Assembly (NCBI RefSeq): GCF_009674495.1
Contig: NZ_WKJN01000026.1
Coordinates: forward strand, 1-64,000
Direction of reading: 5' to 3'
Origin: Duganella alba
GTDB taxonomy: Bacteria; Pseudomonadota; Gammaproteobacteria; Burkholderiales; Burkholderiaceae_D
Length of the DNA: 64,000 bases
Shown here: one piece after another, positions 8,567 through 18,226 of the stretch
How the letters are laid out: each line of letters opens with the position of its first letter
Numbering within the stretch: the first letter of the stretch is position 1
The notes under the pieces: model-generated
Databases searched by the model: none
What the model was told of the DNA's origin: nothing
The model's input: the letters and a program-made list of their open reading frames with translations, nothing else
Made by a program: the position numbers and the translations under genes

Positions 8567-9604
8567 ATGCCTATCACCCACCAAGAAGCGCTGGTGCGCT
8601 GCATCGAACACCGCGAGATTTTCCACGACGAGATGCTGCACCTGTTCCGCCAGATCATGTCGGGCGAAATGTCGCCGACCATGGTTGCCGCCCTGACCAT
8701 GGGCCTGCGCGTGAAAAAAGAAACCATCGGCGAAATCGCCGCCGCCGCGCAAGTGATGCGCGAATTCTCCACCAAGGTGCCGATGGCCGACACCACCGGC
8801 CTGCTCGACATCGTCGGCACCGGCGGCGACGGCGCGCACACCTTCAATATCTCCACCACCGCGATGTTTGTCGCGGCGGCGGCCGGCGCCCGCGTCGCCA
8901 AGCACGGTGGCCGCAGCGTATCGTCGTCGTCCGGCAGCGCCGACGTGATCGAATCGCTGGGCGCCAACATCAACCTGAAGCCGGAGCAGATCGCACAATC
9001 GATCGCGCAGACCGGCATCGGCTTCATGTTCGCGCCCAACCACCACGCCGCCATGAAGCACGTGGCGCCGGTGCGCAAGGAGCTGGGCGTGCGTTCCATC
9101 TTCAACATCCTGGGACCGCTGACCAACCCGGCCGGCGCGCCGAATATCCTGATGGGCGTGTTCCATGCGGACCTGGTGGGCATCCAGGTGCGCGTGTTGC
9201 AGCGCCTCGGCGCGCAGCACGCCATCGTGGTCTATGGCCGCGACAATATGGACGAGGTGTCGCTGGGCGCAGCCACCATGGTCGGTGAACTGGTCAACGG
9301 CGAGATCCGCGAGTACGAGATTCATCCGGAAGACTTCGGCCTGCCGATGATCGCCAGCCGCAACCTGAAGGTGGACAATGCAGCCGAGTCGAAGGCGCGC
9401 ATGATGGAAGCGCTGCGCGGCGAGCCTGGCGCGGCGTTCGATATCGTCTCGCTCAATGCCGGCACCGCGCTGTATGCGGCCGGCGTGGCCGGGTCGATCG
9501 AGGATGGCCTGAAGCGCGCGCGGGAAGCCATCACCTGCGGCGCTGCGCTGCGCAAGATCGACCAGTTCGTCGAAGTCACCCAAGTCCTCGGCCGGAATAA
9601 CTGA
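8567..9604 (+). CDS. trpD: Anthranilate phosphoribosyltransferase
   Basis: This 345-residue enzyme transfers the phosphoribosyl group from PRPP to anthranilate, the second step of tryptophan synthesis. The glycine-rich PRPP loop [14 protein letters not shown] (about residues 85-98) and the [18 protein letters not shown] segment are the family signatures. The helical N-terminal dimer domain and full length are normal. GAAGGA lies before the ATG. A LysE-type exporter gene starts two bases after its stop. Confidence 0.96.
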   Translation: MPITHQEALVRCIEHREIFHDEMLHLFRQIMSGEMSPTMVAALTMGLRVKKETIGEIAAAAQVMREFSTKVPMADTTGLLDIVGTGGDGAHTFNISTTAMFVAAAAGARVAKHGGRSVSSSSGSADVIESLGANINLKPEQIAQSIAQTGIGFMFAPNHHAAMKHVAPVRKELGVRSIFNILGPLTNPAGAPNILMGVFHADLVGIQVRVLQRLGAQHAIVVYGRDNMDEVSLGAATMVGELVNGEIREYEIHPEDFGLPMIASRNLKVDNAAESKARMMEALRGEPGAAFDIVSLNAGTALYAAGVAGSIEDGLKRAREAITCGAALRKIDQFVEVTQVLGRNN

Positions 9605-9606
9605 TC

Positions 9607-10245
9607 ATGTTCGGCATCCACGACCTGACGCTGTTCATCATCTCGGGCCTGCTGCTGAACATCATGCCCGGTCCCGATTCGCTGCTGATCATGACGCGCA
9701 GCGCCACCCAGGGCTGGCGCGCCGGTTCGGCCGCCACACTGGGCATCTGCGCCGGCACCATGGTGCACATCCTGGCGGCGGCGCTGGGCCTGTCGGCCGT
9801 GCTGTCGACGTCCGCCGCCGCCTTCACGGTGGTGAAATGGATCGGCGCGGCCTACATCGTCTACATGGGCATCGGCATGCTGCGCGCGAAACTGCGCGAC
9901 GAAGCGCCGCAGCAGCTGCCAGTCGTGCAACCGCTGGCCTGGCGTAAAATATTCTTCCAGGGCTTTCTGACGAATGTGCTGAATCCCAAGGTGGCCTTGT
10001 TCTTCCTGGCGTTCGTGCCGCAGTTTATCTCGGCCGATTCCAGCAGCAAGCCACTGGCCTTCATCGTCCTGGGCACCATTTTTAATTTTAACGGCATGCT
10101 GTATTGCCACGGCCTGGCGCTGTTCACGGCCTTCGCCAGCACGCGCTTGAAGATCAAGCCGCTGGTATCGCTGTGGCTGAACCGCACCATGGGCGGCCTG
10201 TTCCTGGCCCTCGGCGCGCGCCTTGCCCTCTCGGAGCAACACTAA
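9607..10245 (+). CDS. LysE/RhtB family amino-acid exporter
   Basis: This 212-residue inner-membrane protein has about six hydrophobic segments and the family hallmark [20 protein letters not shown] near the N terminus. The [23 protein letters not shown] block follows in the middle. LysE/RhtB proteins export amino acids such as lysine, homoserine or threonine. It is wedged between trpD (two bases) and trpC (two bases), so it must share the trp transcript. Export of tryptophan or a pathway intermediate is a reasonable inference, but the substrate is not readable from sequence. Confidence 0.9.
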   Translation: MFGIHDLTLFIISGLLLNIMPGPDSLLIMTRSATQGWRAGSAATLGICAGTMVHILAAALGLSAVLSTSAAAFTVVKWIGAAYIVYMGIGMLRAKLRDEAPQQLPVVQPLAWRKIFFQGFLTNVLNPKVALFFLAFVPQFISADSSSKPLAFIVLGTIFNFNGMLYCHGLALFTAFASTRLKIKPLVSLWLNRTMGGLFLALGARLALSEQH

Positions 10246-10247
10246 TC

Positions 10248-11048
10248 ATGTCTGACATTCTGAACAAAATCCTCGCGGTCAAAGCCGATGAAGTGGCGGC
10301 CGCAAAAAAACACCGCAGCTTCGCCAGCCTGCGCGACGACGTCGAATCCAACACCGAACTGCGCGCCGGTCTGCGCGGCTTCGAGGCCAGCCTGCGCGCG
10401 AAAATCGCCGCCGGCAAGCCTGGCGTCATCACCGAAATCAAAAAGGCCTCGCCATCGAAGGGCGTGATCCGCGCCGACTTCCGCCCGGCCGACATCGCCG
10501 CCAGCTACGAAGCCAATGGCTCCGCGTGCCTGTCGGTGCTGACCGACGAGCAGTTCTTCCAGGGTTCCGTGGCCTATCTGCAGCAGGCCCGCGCCGCCTG
10601 TGCGCTGCCGGTGCTGCGCAAGGACTTCATGATCGACATCTACCAGATCTATGAAGCGCGCGCGATGGGCGCCGATGCGATCCTGCTGATCGTCTCCGCG
10701 CTGGACCACGGCCTGATGGCGGAAATGGAAGCCGTCGCCCAAGAACTGGGCATGGACGTGCTGGTGGAAACCCACGACGGCGACGAACTGACCGCCGCGC
10801 TGAAGCTGAAAACCCGCCTGGTGGGCGTCAACAACCGCAATCTGCGGACGTTTGAGGTATCGCTGGAAAACACGCTCGGCCTGCTGGACCGCATGCCGCC
10901 GGAGAAGCTGGTGATCACCGAATCCGGCATCATGGTGCCGGCGGACGTGAAGCGCATGCGCGACGCCAACGTCCACGCCTTCCTGGTCGGCGAAGCCTTC
11001 ATGCGCGCGCCCGACCCGGGCGCCGAACTGGCCCGCCTGTTCGACTAA
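10248..11048 (+). CDS. trpC: Indole-3-glycerol phosphate synthase
   Basis: This 266-residue TIM-barrel enzyme closes the indole ring of CdRP to give indole-3-glycerol phosphate. The conserved blocks [41 protein letters not shown] and VITESGIM carry the substrate-binding and catalytic Lys and Glu residues. It is monofunctional: no TrpF domain is fused, and trpF, trpB and trpA are not in the window. The stop overlaps the stop of the convergent cyclase gene by three to four bases, with no terminator in between. Confidence 0.97.
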   Translation: MSDILNKILAVKADEVAAAKKHRSFASLRDDVESNTELRAGLRGFEASLRAKIAAGKPGVITEIKKASPSKGVIRADFRPADIAASYEANGSACLSVLTDEQFFQGSVAYLQQARAACALPVLRKDFMIDIYQIYEARAMGADAILLIVSALDHGLMAEMEAVAQELGMDVLVETHDGDELTAALKLKTRLVGVNNRNLRTFEVSLENTLGLLDRMPPEKLVITESGIMVPADVKRMRDANVHAFLVGEAFMRAPDPGAELARLFD

Positions 11049-12211
11049 GCCCGCACCCGCATCTGGGTGACCGTATCCGGCGCGACTTCGATACGGTCGC
11101 GCCCTCTTTCCTTAGCAGAATACAAAGCTTTATCGGCGCGGACCAGAATGCCATCCAGGCTCTCCTCCGCGCTGGCCTGGCACGCCACGCCGATGCTGAC
11201 CGTGTACGGCGGCACGCCAACGCGCGGCGCGCGCAGCGCCGCCTGGATGCGCTCGGCGATATGCAGCGCCCGGTCCAACTCGGTGGACGGCAGCAGCACG
11301 ACGAATTCCTCGCCGCCGAAACGGGCCACATGGTCCGATACGCGCAAGGCTTTGCCGATCATTTGCGCCACATCCACCAATACGCAGTCACCAACGGCAT
11401 GGCCGTGGGCGTCGTTGATTCTTTTAAAATAATCGATGTCGATATTCAGCATCGTCATGAATGTGCTTTCGCGGCGCATCAAGGCATGCTCTTTGGCGTA
11501 AATATCGGCGAAGCCGCGACGATTTAATACCTGTGTCAACGGGTCCATGGTCGAACGGCGCTCCAGCGTGATTTGCAGGCGGCGCGTGCACACCGTCATA
11601 AAACCGACCGTCATCAACAAAGTCATCAAATGGGAAATCGCCAGATACAGGCTGGCAAATACTCCCGTACCCATCAGATTCACATCTGTGCTGCTGGCCA
11701 GCGCCAATATTCCGCGCATCATGACCATAATGGATTCAACGAAAATCAGGCTACCGAAAAACCAGGTGGATGAATGATTATCGCCGTTCTTCCAGATAAC
11801 GAATAAACCACGCGCATGCAATATAAACACCAGCAGCGAAGCGACAGCCACGCGCGTGGTAAAACTTGGCTTTATCCACATCCAATAACCAAGTCCGAGT
11901 ATCGTTAATATCCAGACCGAATGAAATAACCGCCATGACGGACGCAGTTGATAAAACCGCTCCGTGCCAATCACCATCAACCCCAATCCCCAGACGATAA
12001 ACACATTGGAGCACAGGAGCAGGATATTGGAATTGCCATGCACGGCGAAAATGACGACGCCAACCACCATGAGCAGCAGCGCCTGCGCCCAGTCGCGCAA
12101 GCCCTGGATCTCCTTGGGGAAGTTCAGATGGGCGGAATACAGCACGACGCTCATGGCGCCGGCCATCAATGTGGCCATCAGAAGTATGGTGGTGGGATCG
12201 AGCAATATCAT
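11045..12211 (-). CDS. Membrane-bound diguanylate cyclase (GGDEF)
   Basis: This 388-residue protein has an N-terminal membrane region of about six or seven hydrophobic helices (residues 1-210) and a C-terminal GGDEF domain. The active-site loop is [12 protein letters not shown]. An RVSD five residues before GGEEF matches the RxxD inhibitory site, so product feedback is likely. The metal/substrate motif [20 protein letters not shown] is intact. It makes cyclic di-GMP from two GTP, favouring sessile life. The membrane sensor domain is not one I can name. The gene is somewhat richer in A/T than its neighbours. Confidence 0.94.
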   Translation of the reverse strand: MILLDPTTILLMATLMAGAMSVVLYSAHLNFPKEIQGLRDWAQALLLMVVGVVIFAVHGNSNILLLCSNVFIVWGLGLMVIGTERFYQLRPSWRLFHSVWILTILGLGYWMWIKPSFTTRVAVASLLVFILHARGLFVIWKNGDNHSSTWFFGSLIFVESIMVMMRGILALASSTDVNLMGTGVFASLYLAISHLMTLLMTVGFMTVCTRRLQITLERRSTMDPLTQVLNRRGFADIYAKEHALMRRESTFMTMLNIDIDYFKRINDAHGHAVGDCVLVDVAQMIGKALRVSDHVARFGGEEFVVLLPSTELDRALHIAERIQAALRAPRVGVPPYTVSIGVACQASAEESLDGILVRADKALYSAKERGRDRIEVAPDTVTQMRVRA

Positions 12212-12310
12212 GTGCGGCGATTCTAAACCACATCCCCGGCGACGCGAAATTTATCCCCGGTACGCGCCGAAAATTGGCTAGAACATGCCAATAACTGGCA
12301 TGGATTACGC

Positions 12311-12346
12311 AAAAAAAAAACCGCGCTCACCCGGCGCGGCCTTTTT
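12311..12346 (-). terminator. Intrinsic terminator after the M61 peptidase gene
   Basis: CCGCGC and GCGCGG (about 12321-12338) form a G/C-rich hairpin. On the minus strand it is followed by a run of ten T (12311-12320). It lies ten bases after the M61 stop. On the plus strand a short T run also follows, but no plus-strand gene ends here. Confidence 0.85.
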
Positions 12347-12356
12347 GACAAGAGTT

Positions 12357-14177
12357 TTAGCGGCTTGCGCTCGGACGCAGCGGACCGGTCGACTTTTTCG
12401 CTGCGGCATCCAGGGTCAGGGTAATGCCTGGAACACGGTCGCCTTGCAGGGTTAAATCGAAGGTCATTAACTCGTCGCGGCGGAAGGCGTGGACTTCCAC
12501 CGTATCGCCTACGGCGTAACGCGACAGCAGGCCGTCCAGATTATTCGCGCTGACGCGCAGGCCGTCGACGGCGATCAGAATATCGCCAGCCGATAACCCT
12601 GCCTGATGCGCGGCGCCGTTGTTATGGACGGCGGACAGTTTGCAGTCATTGCCATCCTTGCCCAGATTCGCGTCGAAACTCGGCTTGGGGGATTTACGCT
12701 CGTCGTTATATTTAACGCCGAATGGCGCCAGCAGTTTAGCCAGCGGTAAATCTTCCGTGCCGCGAATATATTTATCGAAGAATGGTTTAAAGCGGCCGCC
12801 GCTGACTTCATCGAATAAGGCTTCCGCTTCCGCCGGCGTAACACCGCGGCCGCCGCCAGTATAAAAATCGCGACCATAACGCTGCCATAATGCGCGCATG
12901 ACGTCATCGAGGGATTTCTTGCCGCCGGTTTTGGCGCGAATACTCAAATCCAGCGCCAGGCCAATCAATGAACCCTTGGTGTAATAACTGACGATGGCGT
13001 TCGGCGCATTTTCATCCTGGCGATAATATTTACCCCAGGCGTCGAAACTTGAATCTGCCACGCTTTGCTTGGTACGGCCGGCGCCGCGCAATACGCTGCC
13101 CACGGTTTTACCCAGCAATTTGAAATACGCCGGCTCGGCGATCAGGCCGGCGCGTACCAGCATCAAATCGTCGTAATAACTGGTGAAGCCTTCAAACAGC
13201 CACAGCAGCGGCGAATAATTCTCGACTTGCAGGTTGTACGGCGCAAACGCCGCCGGCTTGATGCGCTTGACGTTCCAGGTGTGGAAGTACTCGTGGCTGC
13301 ACAGGCCCAGGTATTGCAGGTAGCCGTCGCCGATCTCCTTGCTGCCCGACGCGATGGTCGGCAGGTCGCCACGGTTGCAGATCAGCGCGGTCGAGGCGCG
13401 GTGTTCCAGGCCGCCGTAGCCGTCGCCCACCGCCATGGTCATGAACACATAGCGGTCCATCGGCGCCTTTTTGGTCTTGGGCTCGAAGAAGGCGATTTGC
13501 GTTTCGCAGATCTTTTTCAGGTCGGCGCTCAGGCGCGCCAGGTCCAGGTTCGGCACGCGGCCGGTGATGACGATGTCGTGCGGGACGCCGTGCGCCTTGA
13601 AGGTGGCCAGCGCAAAGTCGCCCTGCTCCACAGGATGGTCGATCAGTTCATCGTAATTGGCGGCGATGTAGGTGCCATAACCATAACGTTTCGCCTTCAG
13701 CTCCGGCAGCGAGGTCGCCACGCGCCAGCTTTGCGCCGCTTCGTGCTGCGGACGCTGGATGTCCACCACGTGCGGCAGCTCTTCCTGGCCCAGCACGCGC
13801 AGGAAGGTGCTGGTGCCGTTGAAGAAGCCGTGGTTCTGGTCCAGATGCGCGGCGCGCACCGACAGATCCCAGGCGTAGACTTCATAGTGCACGGTCAGCG
13901 CGGCGCCGCGGTCGGCCAGCGGGGCCGCCTGCCACGAATGCTTATCCAGCTTGGTCAGCTCCACCGCCTCGCCCTTGGACTCGGCGCGGATGCGGATAAT
14001 ATTGCGAGAAAACTCACGGATCATGTAGCTGCCGGGAATCCACGCCGGCAGCGCGAAAATCTGGCCGCCTTCGGCCGGTGCGGCCACCGTCACCGAAACG
14101 TGGAACAAGTGCGCCGCCAGATCATGGCCGACGATGGTATAGGCGATAGCCGGTTGAGTTTTGCTCGGTTTTTTCAT
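12357..14177 (-). CDS. M61 family peptidase with PDZ domain
   Basis: This 606-residue metallopeptidase resembles glycyl aminopeptidases. The zinc motif HEYFH lies in LCSHEYFHTWNVKRIKP at about residues 294-310, with a downstream LFEGFTSYYDDL supplying the third ligand Glu. A C-terminal PDZ domain (GLSAGDILIAVDGLRVSANN) is typical of the family. No signal peptide is obvious, so a cytoplasmic place is likely. The start codon overlaps the stop of the upstream MocA-like gene in an ATGA, suggesting coupling, although no functional link is known. Confidence 0.94.
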   Translation of the reverse strand: MKKPSKTQPAIAYTIVGHDLAAHLFHVSVTVAAPAEGGQIFALPAWIPGSYMIREFSRNIIRIRAESKGEAVELTKLDKHSWQAAPLADRGAALTVHYEVYAWDLSVRAAHLDQNHGFFNGTSTFLRVLGQEELPHVVDIQRPQHEAAQSWRVATSLPELKAKRYGYGTYIAANYDELIDHPVEQGDFALATFKAHGVPHDIVITGRVPNLDLARLSADLKKICETQIAFFEPKTKKAPMDRYVFMTMAVGDGYGGLEHRASTALICNRGDLPTIASGSKEIGDGYLQYLGLCSHEYFHTWNVKRIKPAAFAPYNLQVENYSPLLWLFEGFTSYYDDLMLVRAGLIAEPAYFKLLGKTVGSVLRGAGRTKQSVADSSFDAWGKYYRQDENAPNAIVSYYTKGSLIGLALDLSIRAKTGGKKSLDDVMRALWQRYGRDFYTGGGRGVTPAEAEALFDEVSGGRFKPFFDKYIRGTEDLPLAKLLAPFGVKYNDERKSPKPSFDANLGKDGNDCKLSAVHNNGAAHQAGLSAGDILIAVDGLRVSANNLDGLLSRYAVGDTVEVHAFRRDELMTFDLTLQGDRVPGITLTLDAAAKKSTGPLRPSASR

Positions 14178-14743
14178 CTTAAATCCTGTTTTGTATCGAT
14201 GTCACGCACCACGCCTTCGTCATCGACCACGACTTCGCTGACCGCGTGGCTTTTCAGAATCGCGCGCGCGCCCTGGTCGCCCTCCAGCGCCAGCAGCAAC
14301 GGCAGGTGATAAGCGCTGAAGGCGACCGGATTGCCGCGCCGTCCTTCATATACCGGCGCCGCAATGTGTGCGCCACGCTCTATTGTAGCGGCCAATGCGC
14401 GCATGGTCTCCGGCCTAACGAGGGGCATGTCCCCCAGACCGATGAGCCATCCTTCGGCGCCCTTGGTGAATTCGATAGCGGTGATCAGTGATTCGGCCAT
14501 GCCCAGGTCGGCGTCAGCGCAGACGCGCACCTCGCAACCCAGGCTGCCCAGCAGCGCGGCGACCTTGTCGTCGCCCTCGCGTACCACGGCCAGCACGCGC
14601 GGGAGCGCGGCCAGCATGTTTTGGGCGCTGGCGGCGACGACGATCTGTCCGTCGGCCAGCGTTTGCAGCAGTTTGTTTTCCACGCCGGACGGGTCGAAGC
14701 GTCGACCGCGTCCGGCTGCCAGCAGAATGCCGACTAAAGCCAT
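14174..14743 (-). CDS. MocA-like molybdenum cofactor cytidylyltransferase
   Basis: This 189-residue MobA-like NTP transferase has the N-terminal signature LLAAGRGRRFDPSGVENKLL and a metal-binding GLGDMPLVRPETM. These match MocA/CoxC-type enzymes that attach CMP to molybdopterin (MCD cofactor). It sits six bases after the stop of the molybdopterin-binding subunit gene, and that enzyme class uses the MCD cofactor, so the context supports the call. A GMP-transferring MobA or another nucleotidyltransferase cannot be ruled out by eye. Confidence 0.85.
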   Translation of the reverse strand: MALVGILLAAGRGRRFDPSGVENKLLQTLADGQIVVAASAQNMLAALPRVLAVVREGDDKVAALLGSLGCEVRVCADADLGMAESLITAIEFTKGAEGWLIGLGDMPLVRPETMRALAATIERGAHIAAPVYEGRRGNPVAFSAYHLPLLLALEGDQGARAILKSHAVSEVVVDDEGVVRDIDTKQDLR

Positions 14744-14748
14744 CCGGC

Positions 14749-16971
14749 TCAGGCGCTCGCCAGATCGAACGGCAGTTTGCGCAGGCGCTTGCCGGTCAAT
14801 GTGAACAAAGCGTTGGCGAAGGCCGGCGCCAACGGCGGCAGGCCAGGTTCGCCCATGCCGGTTGGCGGATCGTTCGACGGCACGATGTGCACGTCGATCA
14901 CCGGCATGTCCGTCATGCGCGCCACGGTGTAGTCGCTGAAGTTCTGCTGCTCGACCACGCCGTCCTTCAGCGTGATGGCGGCGCCCGGCAAGGTCATGCC
15001 GAGGCCCATCAGCGCCGCGCCCTGGATCTGCGCTTCGATGGTCAATGGATTGACCGCCGTGTTGCAGTGGACGCCCGCCGTGACCTTGTGCAGCTTCGGC
15101 GTGCCGTTCTTCACGGACGCCACCACCACATAGGCGATCACGGTGTTGAACGATTCATGCACCGCCACACCGTAGGCCTGGCCTTTCGGCAAAGCCTTCT
15201 TGCCGTAGCCCGACTTGGCAACCGCCAGGTCCAGCGCGGCGGCATGACGCTTGCCTTTCTCGCCCATCAGCTTCTTGCGGTAGGCCACCGGGTCCATCTT
15301 GGCCGCGTGCGCGGCTTCGTCGATCAGGGTTTCCATCACAAAGGCAGTGTGGGTCGAACCGACGGAACGCCACCACAGCACCGGCACATTGGTCTTGACG
15401 GTGTGCGCGCTCAGGTTCAGCGGCACTTCGTATGGCTCGCCCATGCCTTCCACCATGGTGGAATCGACGCCGTTCTTGACCATCATCGGCTCGAACGGCG
15501 TGCCGCTGGTGATCGACTGGCCGACGATGACGTGATCCCACGCCACGATCTCGCCCTTGGCATCAACGCCGATGTCGGCGCGGTGCACGTGCGACGGACG
15601 GTAGTAACCGCCCTTGATGTCGTCTTCCCGGCTCCAGATGACCTTGATCGGCTGCTTGTGGCCTGCGGCCTGCCACACCTTGGCGATGTTGACCGCTTCC
15701 ACCAGATAGTCCGACGTCGGCACGGCGCGGCGGCCGAAGCCGCCACCGGCCATCATCGTGTTCAGCACCACCTGCTCCGGTTTCAGGCCGGCGGTGGCGG
15801 CGATCGCGCCCTGGTCGACGGTCTGGAACTGCGAACCTGCCCACACGGTGCAGCCGTCCTTGCGCAGATCGACCACGCAATTCAGCGGCTCCATCGGCGC
15901 GTGCGCCAGGTACGGGAACTCGTAGACGGCGGAGATTTTCTTCGCCGCGCCGGCCAGTTTGGAAGTGTCGGCGGTACGCACCGGCGTGCCGGCTTTCTGC
16001 GCCAGCGCCTTGTACTCGGCCAGCTGCTTGTCGCTGCTGACTTTCTCGACGCCGCTGGTGTCCCATTCGATGACCAGCGCTTCGCGGCCGGACTTCGCCG
16101 GCCAGTAGCCGTCGGCGATGACGACCACGCCGCTGCCGCCACGGTCGGTCTTCACTTCCAGCACATCGATCACGCCCTTGATGGCCTTGGCCTTGCTGGC
16201 GTCGAACTTGGCGACCTTGGCGCCGAACACCGGCGGACGCGCCACCACGGCGACCTTGCTTTCCGGCGCCTTGAAGTCCATGCCGAACTGCTGCTTGCCG
16301 GTCGATTTGGCCTTGGCGTCCAGACGCCTGGTCGGCTTGCCGATCAACTTGAAGTCCTTCGGATCCTTCAGCGTGACAGTGGCGGGCACCGGCTGCTTCA
16401 TGGCCGCATCGGCCAGCGAACCGTAGGTGGCCTTCTGGCCGGCAGGGCCGATCAGCGTGCCCTTGACGGTCTTGATCTGGTCCGCCGACACCTTCCACTG
16501 CTCGGCCGCCGCCGCGATCAGCATGGCGCGCGCCTTGGCGCCGATTTCGCGGTACTGGGTGTACGAGTGGGCGATGCTGCCCGAGCCGCCGGTGATCTGG
16601 ATGCCGAACGCCGGATCTTTATATTGATCGCCGGCCGGCGCCAGCGCGCCATGCACCTGCGACCAGTCGGCGTCCAGCTCTTCCGCGATCAGCATCGGCA
16701 GCGACGTCTGCACGCCCTGGCCGAACTCCAGGCGGTTGACCTGCACCGTCACGCTGTTGTCCGGCGCGATGTGCAGGAAGGCGTTCGGTTCGTAGACCTT
16801 GGCCGGCGCCCGCTGCGCGTTGGCCCAGCGGCCCGCGCCCGGCATGAAAAAGCCCAGCACCAGGCCGCCGCCGGCAACCGCGCCGGCTTTCATGAAGCCG
16901 CGACGCGACACGCCTTCAGACGTCGCCGAGCCGCTGACCATCGTTCCCTGATTTAACCATTCGATACGCAT
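14749..16971 (-). CDS. Molybdenum hydroxylase large subunit (IorB-like, Tat-exported)
   Basis: This 740-residue molybdopterin-binding subunit belongs to the xanthine dehydrogenase family, closest by layout to isoquinoline 1-oxidoreductase beta chains and periplasmic aldehyde dehydrogenases. A twin-arginine signal (SRRGFMKAGAVAGGG, residues 22-36) predicts export of a folded complex. Cofactor and active-site blocks include MMAGGGFGRRAVPTSDYL and the C-terminal GMGEPGLPPLAPAFANAL with the expected catalytic Glu. The start at 16971 has GAGGAGA upstream. The iron-sulfur partner is encoded 10 bases before it. The substrate is unknown, probably an aldehyde or N-heterocycle. Confidence 0.92.
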   Translation of the reverse strand: MRIEWLNQGTMVSGSATSEGVSRRGFMKAGAVAGGGLVLGFFMPGAGRWANAQRAPAKVYEPNAFLHIAPDNSVTVQVNRLEFGQGVQTSLPMLIAEELDADWSQVHGALAPAGDQYKDPAFGIQITGGSGSIAHSYTQYREIGAKARAMLIAAAAEQWKVSADQIKTVKGTLIGPAGQKATYGSLADAAMKQPVPATVTLKDPKDFKLIGKPTRRLDAKAKSTGKQQFGMDFKAPESKVAVVARPPVFGAKVAKFDASKAKAIKGVIDVLEVKTDRGGSGVVVIADGYWPAKSGREALVIEWDTSGVEKVSSDKQLAEYKALAQKAGTPVRTADTSKLAGAAKKISAVYEFPYLAHAPMEPLNCVVDLRKDGCTVWAGSQFQTVDQGAIAATAGLKPEQVVLNTMMAGGGFGRRAVPTSDYLVEAVNIAKVWQAAGHKQPIKVIWSREDDIKGGYYRPSHVHRADIGVDAKGEIVAWDHVIVGQSITSGTPFEPMMVKNGVDSTMVEGMGEPYEVPLNLSAHTVKTNVPVLWWRSVGSTHTAFVMETLIDEAAHAAKMDPVAYRKKLMGEKGKRHAAALDLAVAKSGYGKKALPKGQAYGVAVHESFNTVIAYVVVASVKNGTPKLHKVTAGVHCNTAVNPLTIEAQIQGAALMGLGMTLPGAAITLKDGVVEQQNFSDYTVARMTDMPVIDVHIVPSNDPPTGMGEPGLPPLAPAFANALFTLTGKRLRKLPFDLASA

Positions 16972-16981
16972 GCTGGTCTCC

Positions 16982-17440
16982 TCAGGCAATCGCTTTGGCA
17001 GCGTCTTTGATGGCAACGCGGATGCGCTGATAGGTGCCACATCGGCAGATGTTGCCGGCCATGGCGTTGTCGATCTCGGCGTCGGACGGATTCTTGTTGG
17101 TGCGCAGCAGCGCGGTGGCGCTCATGATCTGGCCGCTCTGACAGTAGCCGCATTGCGGCACGTCGATCTTGACCCAAGCGTCCTGCACGGCCTTGCCGAC
17201 CTTGTCGGCTTCCATCGCTTCGATGGTGGTGATCTTCTGGCCCTCGGCCGCCGAAATCGGCGTCACGCACGAGCGGATCGCCTGACCGCCCAGGTGCACG
17301 GTGCAGGCGCCGCACAGCGCCATGCCGCAACCGAACTTGGTGCCGGTCATGTTGAGGTTATCGCGCAAGGCCCACAGGATGGGCGTCGACGGATCGGCGT
17401 CGACCTGCACATCCTTGCCGTTGATGTTCAAAGTGATCAT
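16982..17440 (-). CDS. Molybdenum hydroxylase small subunit ([2Fe-2S], IorA-like)
   Basis: This 152-residue protein has two [2Fe-2S] clusters. The plant-type ferredoxin motif ([15 protein letters not shown]) lies at about residues 40-55. The C-terminal helical cluster motif ([12 protein letters not shown] and NICRCGTY) is at about residues 100-140. It passes electrons from the molybdenum centre to an acceptor, probably a cytochrome. It has no signal of its own, so it is likely carried out with the Tat-tagged large subunit. It is the first gene of the iorAB-mocA group. Confidence 0.95.
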   Translation of the reverse strand: MITLNINGKDVQVDADPSTPILWALRDNLNMTGTKFGCGMALCGACTVHLGGQAIRSCVTPISAAEGQKITTIEAMEADKVGKAVQDAWVKIDVPQCGYCQSGQIMSATALLRTNKNPSDAEIDNAMAGNICRCGTYQRIRVAIKDAAKAIA

Positions 17441-17468
17441 TCAAGTCTCCCTGGTTTGGACTACGTAC

Positions 17469-18197
17469 TTACTGCTTAATCTTGCTGAGTTTTTCTTCCA
17501 GCACCTTCTTGTCGATCGCGCCAGGGATGCGCGAACCGTCGGCAAAGAAAATCGCCGGCGTGCCCTGCACGCCCAGCTTGTGGCCCAGCGCGACGATTTC
17601 GTCGTTCGGCGTGGCGCACGCTTCCGGCGCGGCCGGCGCGGCCTTGCCGCTTACCATCCAGTCATCCCATGCCTTGCTGCGGTCCGGCGCGCACCACACG
17701 TTCTTCGATTTGACGAACGAGTCATCCGACAGGATGTTGTACAGGAAGGTGTAGATGGTGACGTTGTCGGTTTCCTTCAGCGTGGTCTGGCGCAGGCGCT
17801 TGCAGTAGCCGCAGTTCGGATCTTCGAACACCGCGATCACGCGCGAGCCGTCGCCCTTGACGGTCTTGATGGCCTTGTCCAGCGGCAGATCGGAGAACTT
17901 GATCTTGGTGATGTCGTCGATGCGGTCGCGCGTCAGGTCGGCGCCGGTGGTCAGGTTGAAGATGTGACCATTCACCAGATAAGTCGCCGTTTTGTCGGTA
18001 TACAGGATGTCGTTGCCGATGCGGACTTCATACAGGCCGCTGTACGGCGTCTGCGTCACCGAATCGACCTTGACGTTGACGCCCAGGCGCGGCTCGATCA
18101 GCTTCTTGATCGCCTCGGTGGTCGGCGGCGTTTCCGCGCCCACGCAGGATGCCATCAGGACCGACAACGACAGCAAAACGGACTTACTCTTTCTCAT
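17469..18197 (-). CDS. dsbC: Thiol:disulfide interchange protein DsbC
   Basis: This 242-residue periplasmic disulfide isomerase has a signal peptide (KSVLLSLSVLMASCVGA) followed by the N-terminal dimerisation domain (LGVNVKVDSVTQTPYSGLYE). The C-terminal thioredoxin fold carries CGYC in FEDPNCGYCKRL at about residues 117-128 and a cis-Pro segment GTPAIFFADG. It reshuffles wrong disulfides in exported proteins and is kept reduced by DsbD. GGAG precedes the ATG ending at 18197; the longer reading has no such site. Another pair of cysteines around the middle is probably structural. Confidence 0.95.
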   Translation of the reverse strand: MRKSKSVLLSLSVLMASCVGAETPPTTEAIKKLIEPRLGVNVKVDSVTQTPYSGLYEVRIGNDILYTDKTATYLVNGHIFNLTTGADLTRDRIDDITKIKFSDLPLDKAIKTVKGDGSRVIAVFEDPNCGYCKRLRQTTLKETDNVTIYTFLYNILSDDSFVKSKNVWCAPDRSKAWDDWMVSGKAAPAAPEACATPNDEIVALGHKLGVQGTPAIFFADGSRIPGAIDKKVLEEKLSKIKQ

Positions 18198-18226
18198 GAC
18201 TTCTCCGGTAAGTGCTGGCGCGCTGC

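Noticed and set aside
12380-12392. Another GGACCGGTCGA match to the TetR operator core
   Set aside because: It lies inside the M61 coding sequence and lacks the flanking ATA and AAGA bases shared by the intergenic sites.
14488-16956. 822-codon plus-strand frame opposite the molybdenum hydroxylase
   Set aside because: The opposite strand encodes a full molybdopterin enzyme with a Tat signal and partner gene; the shadow has no recognisable motif.
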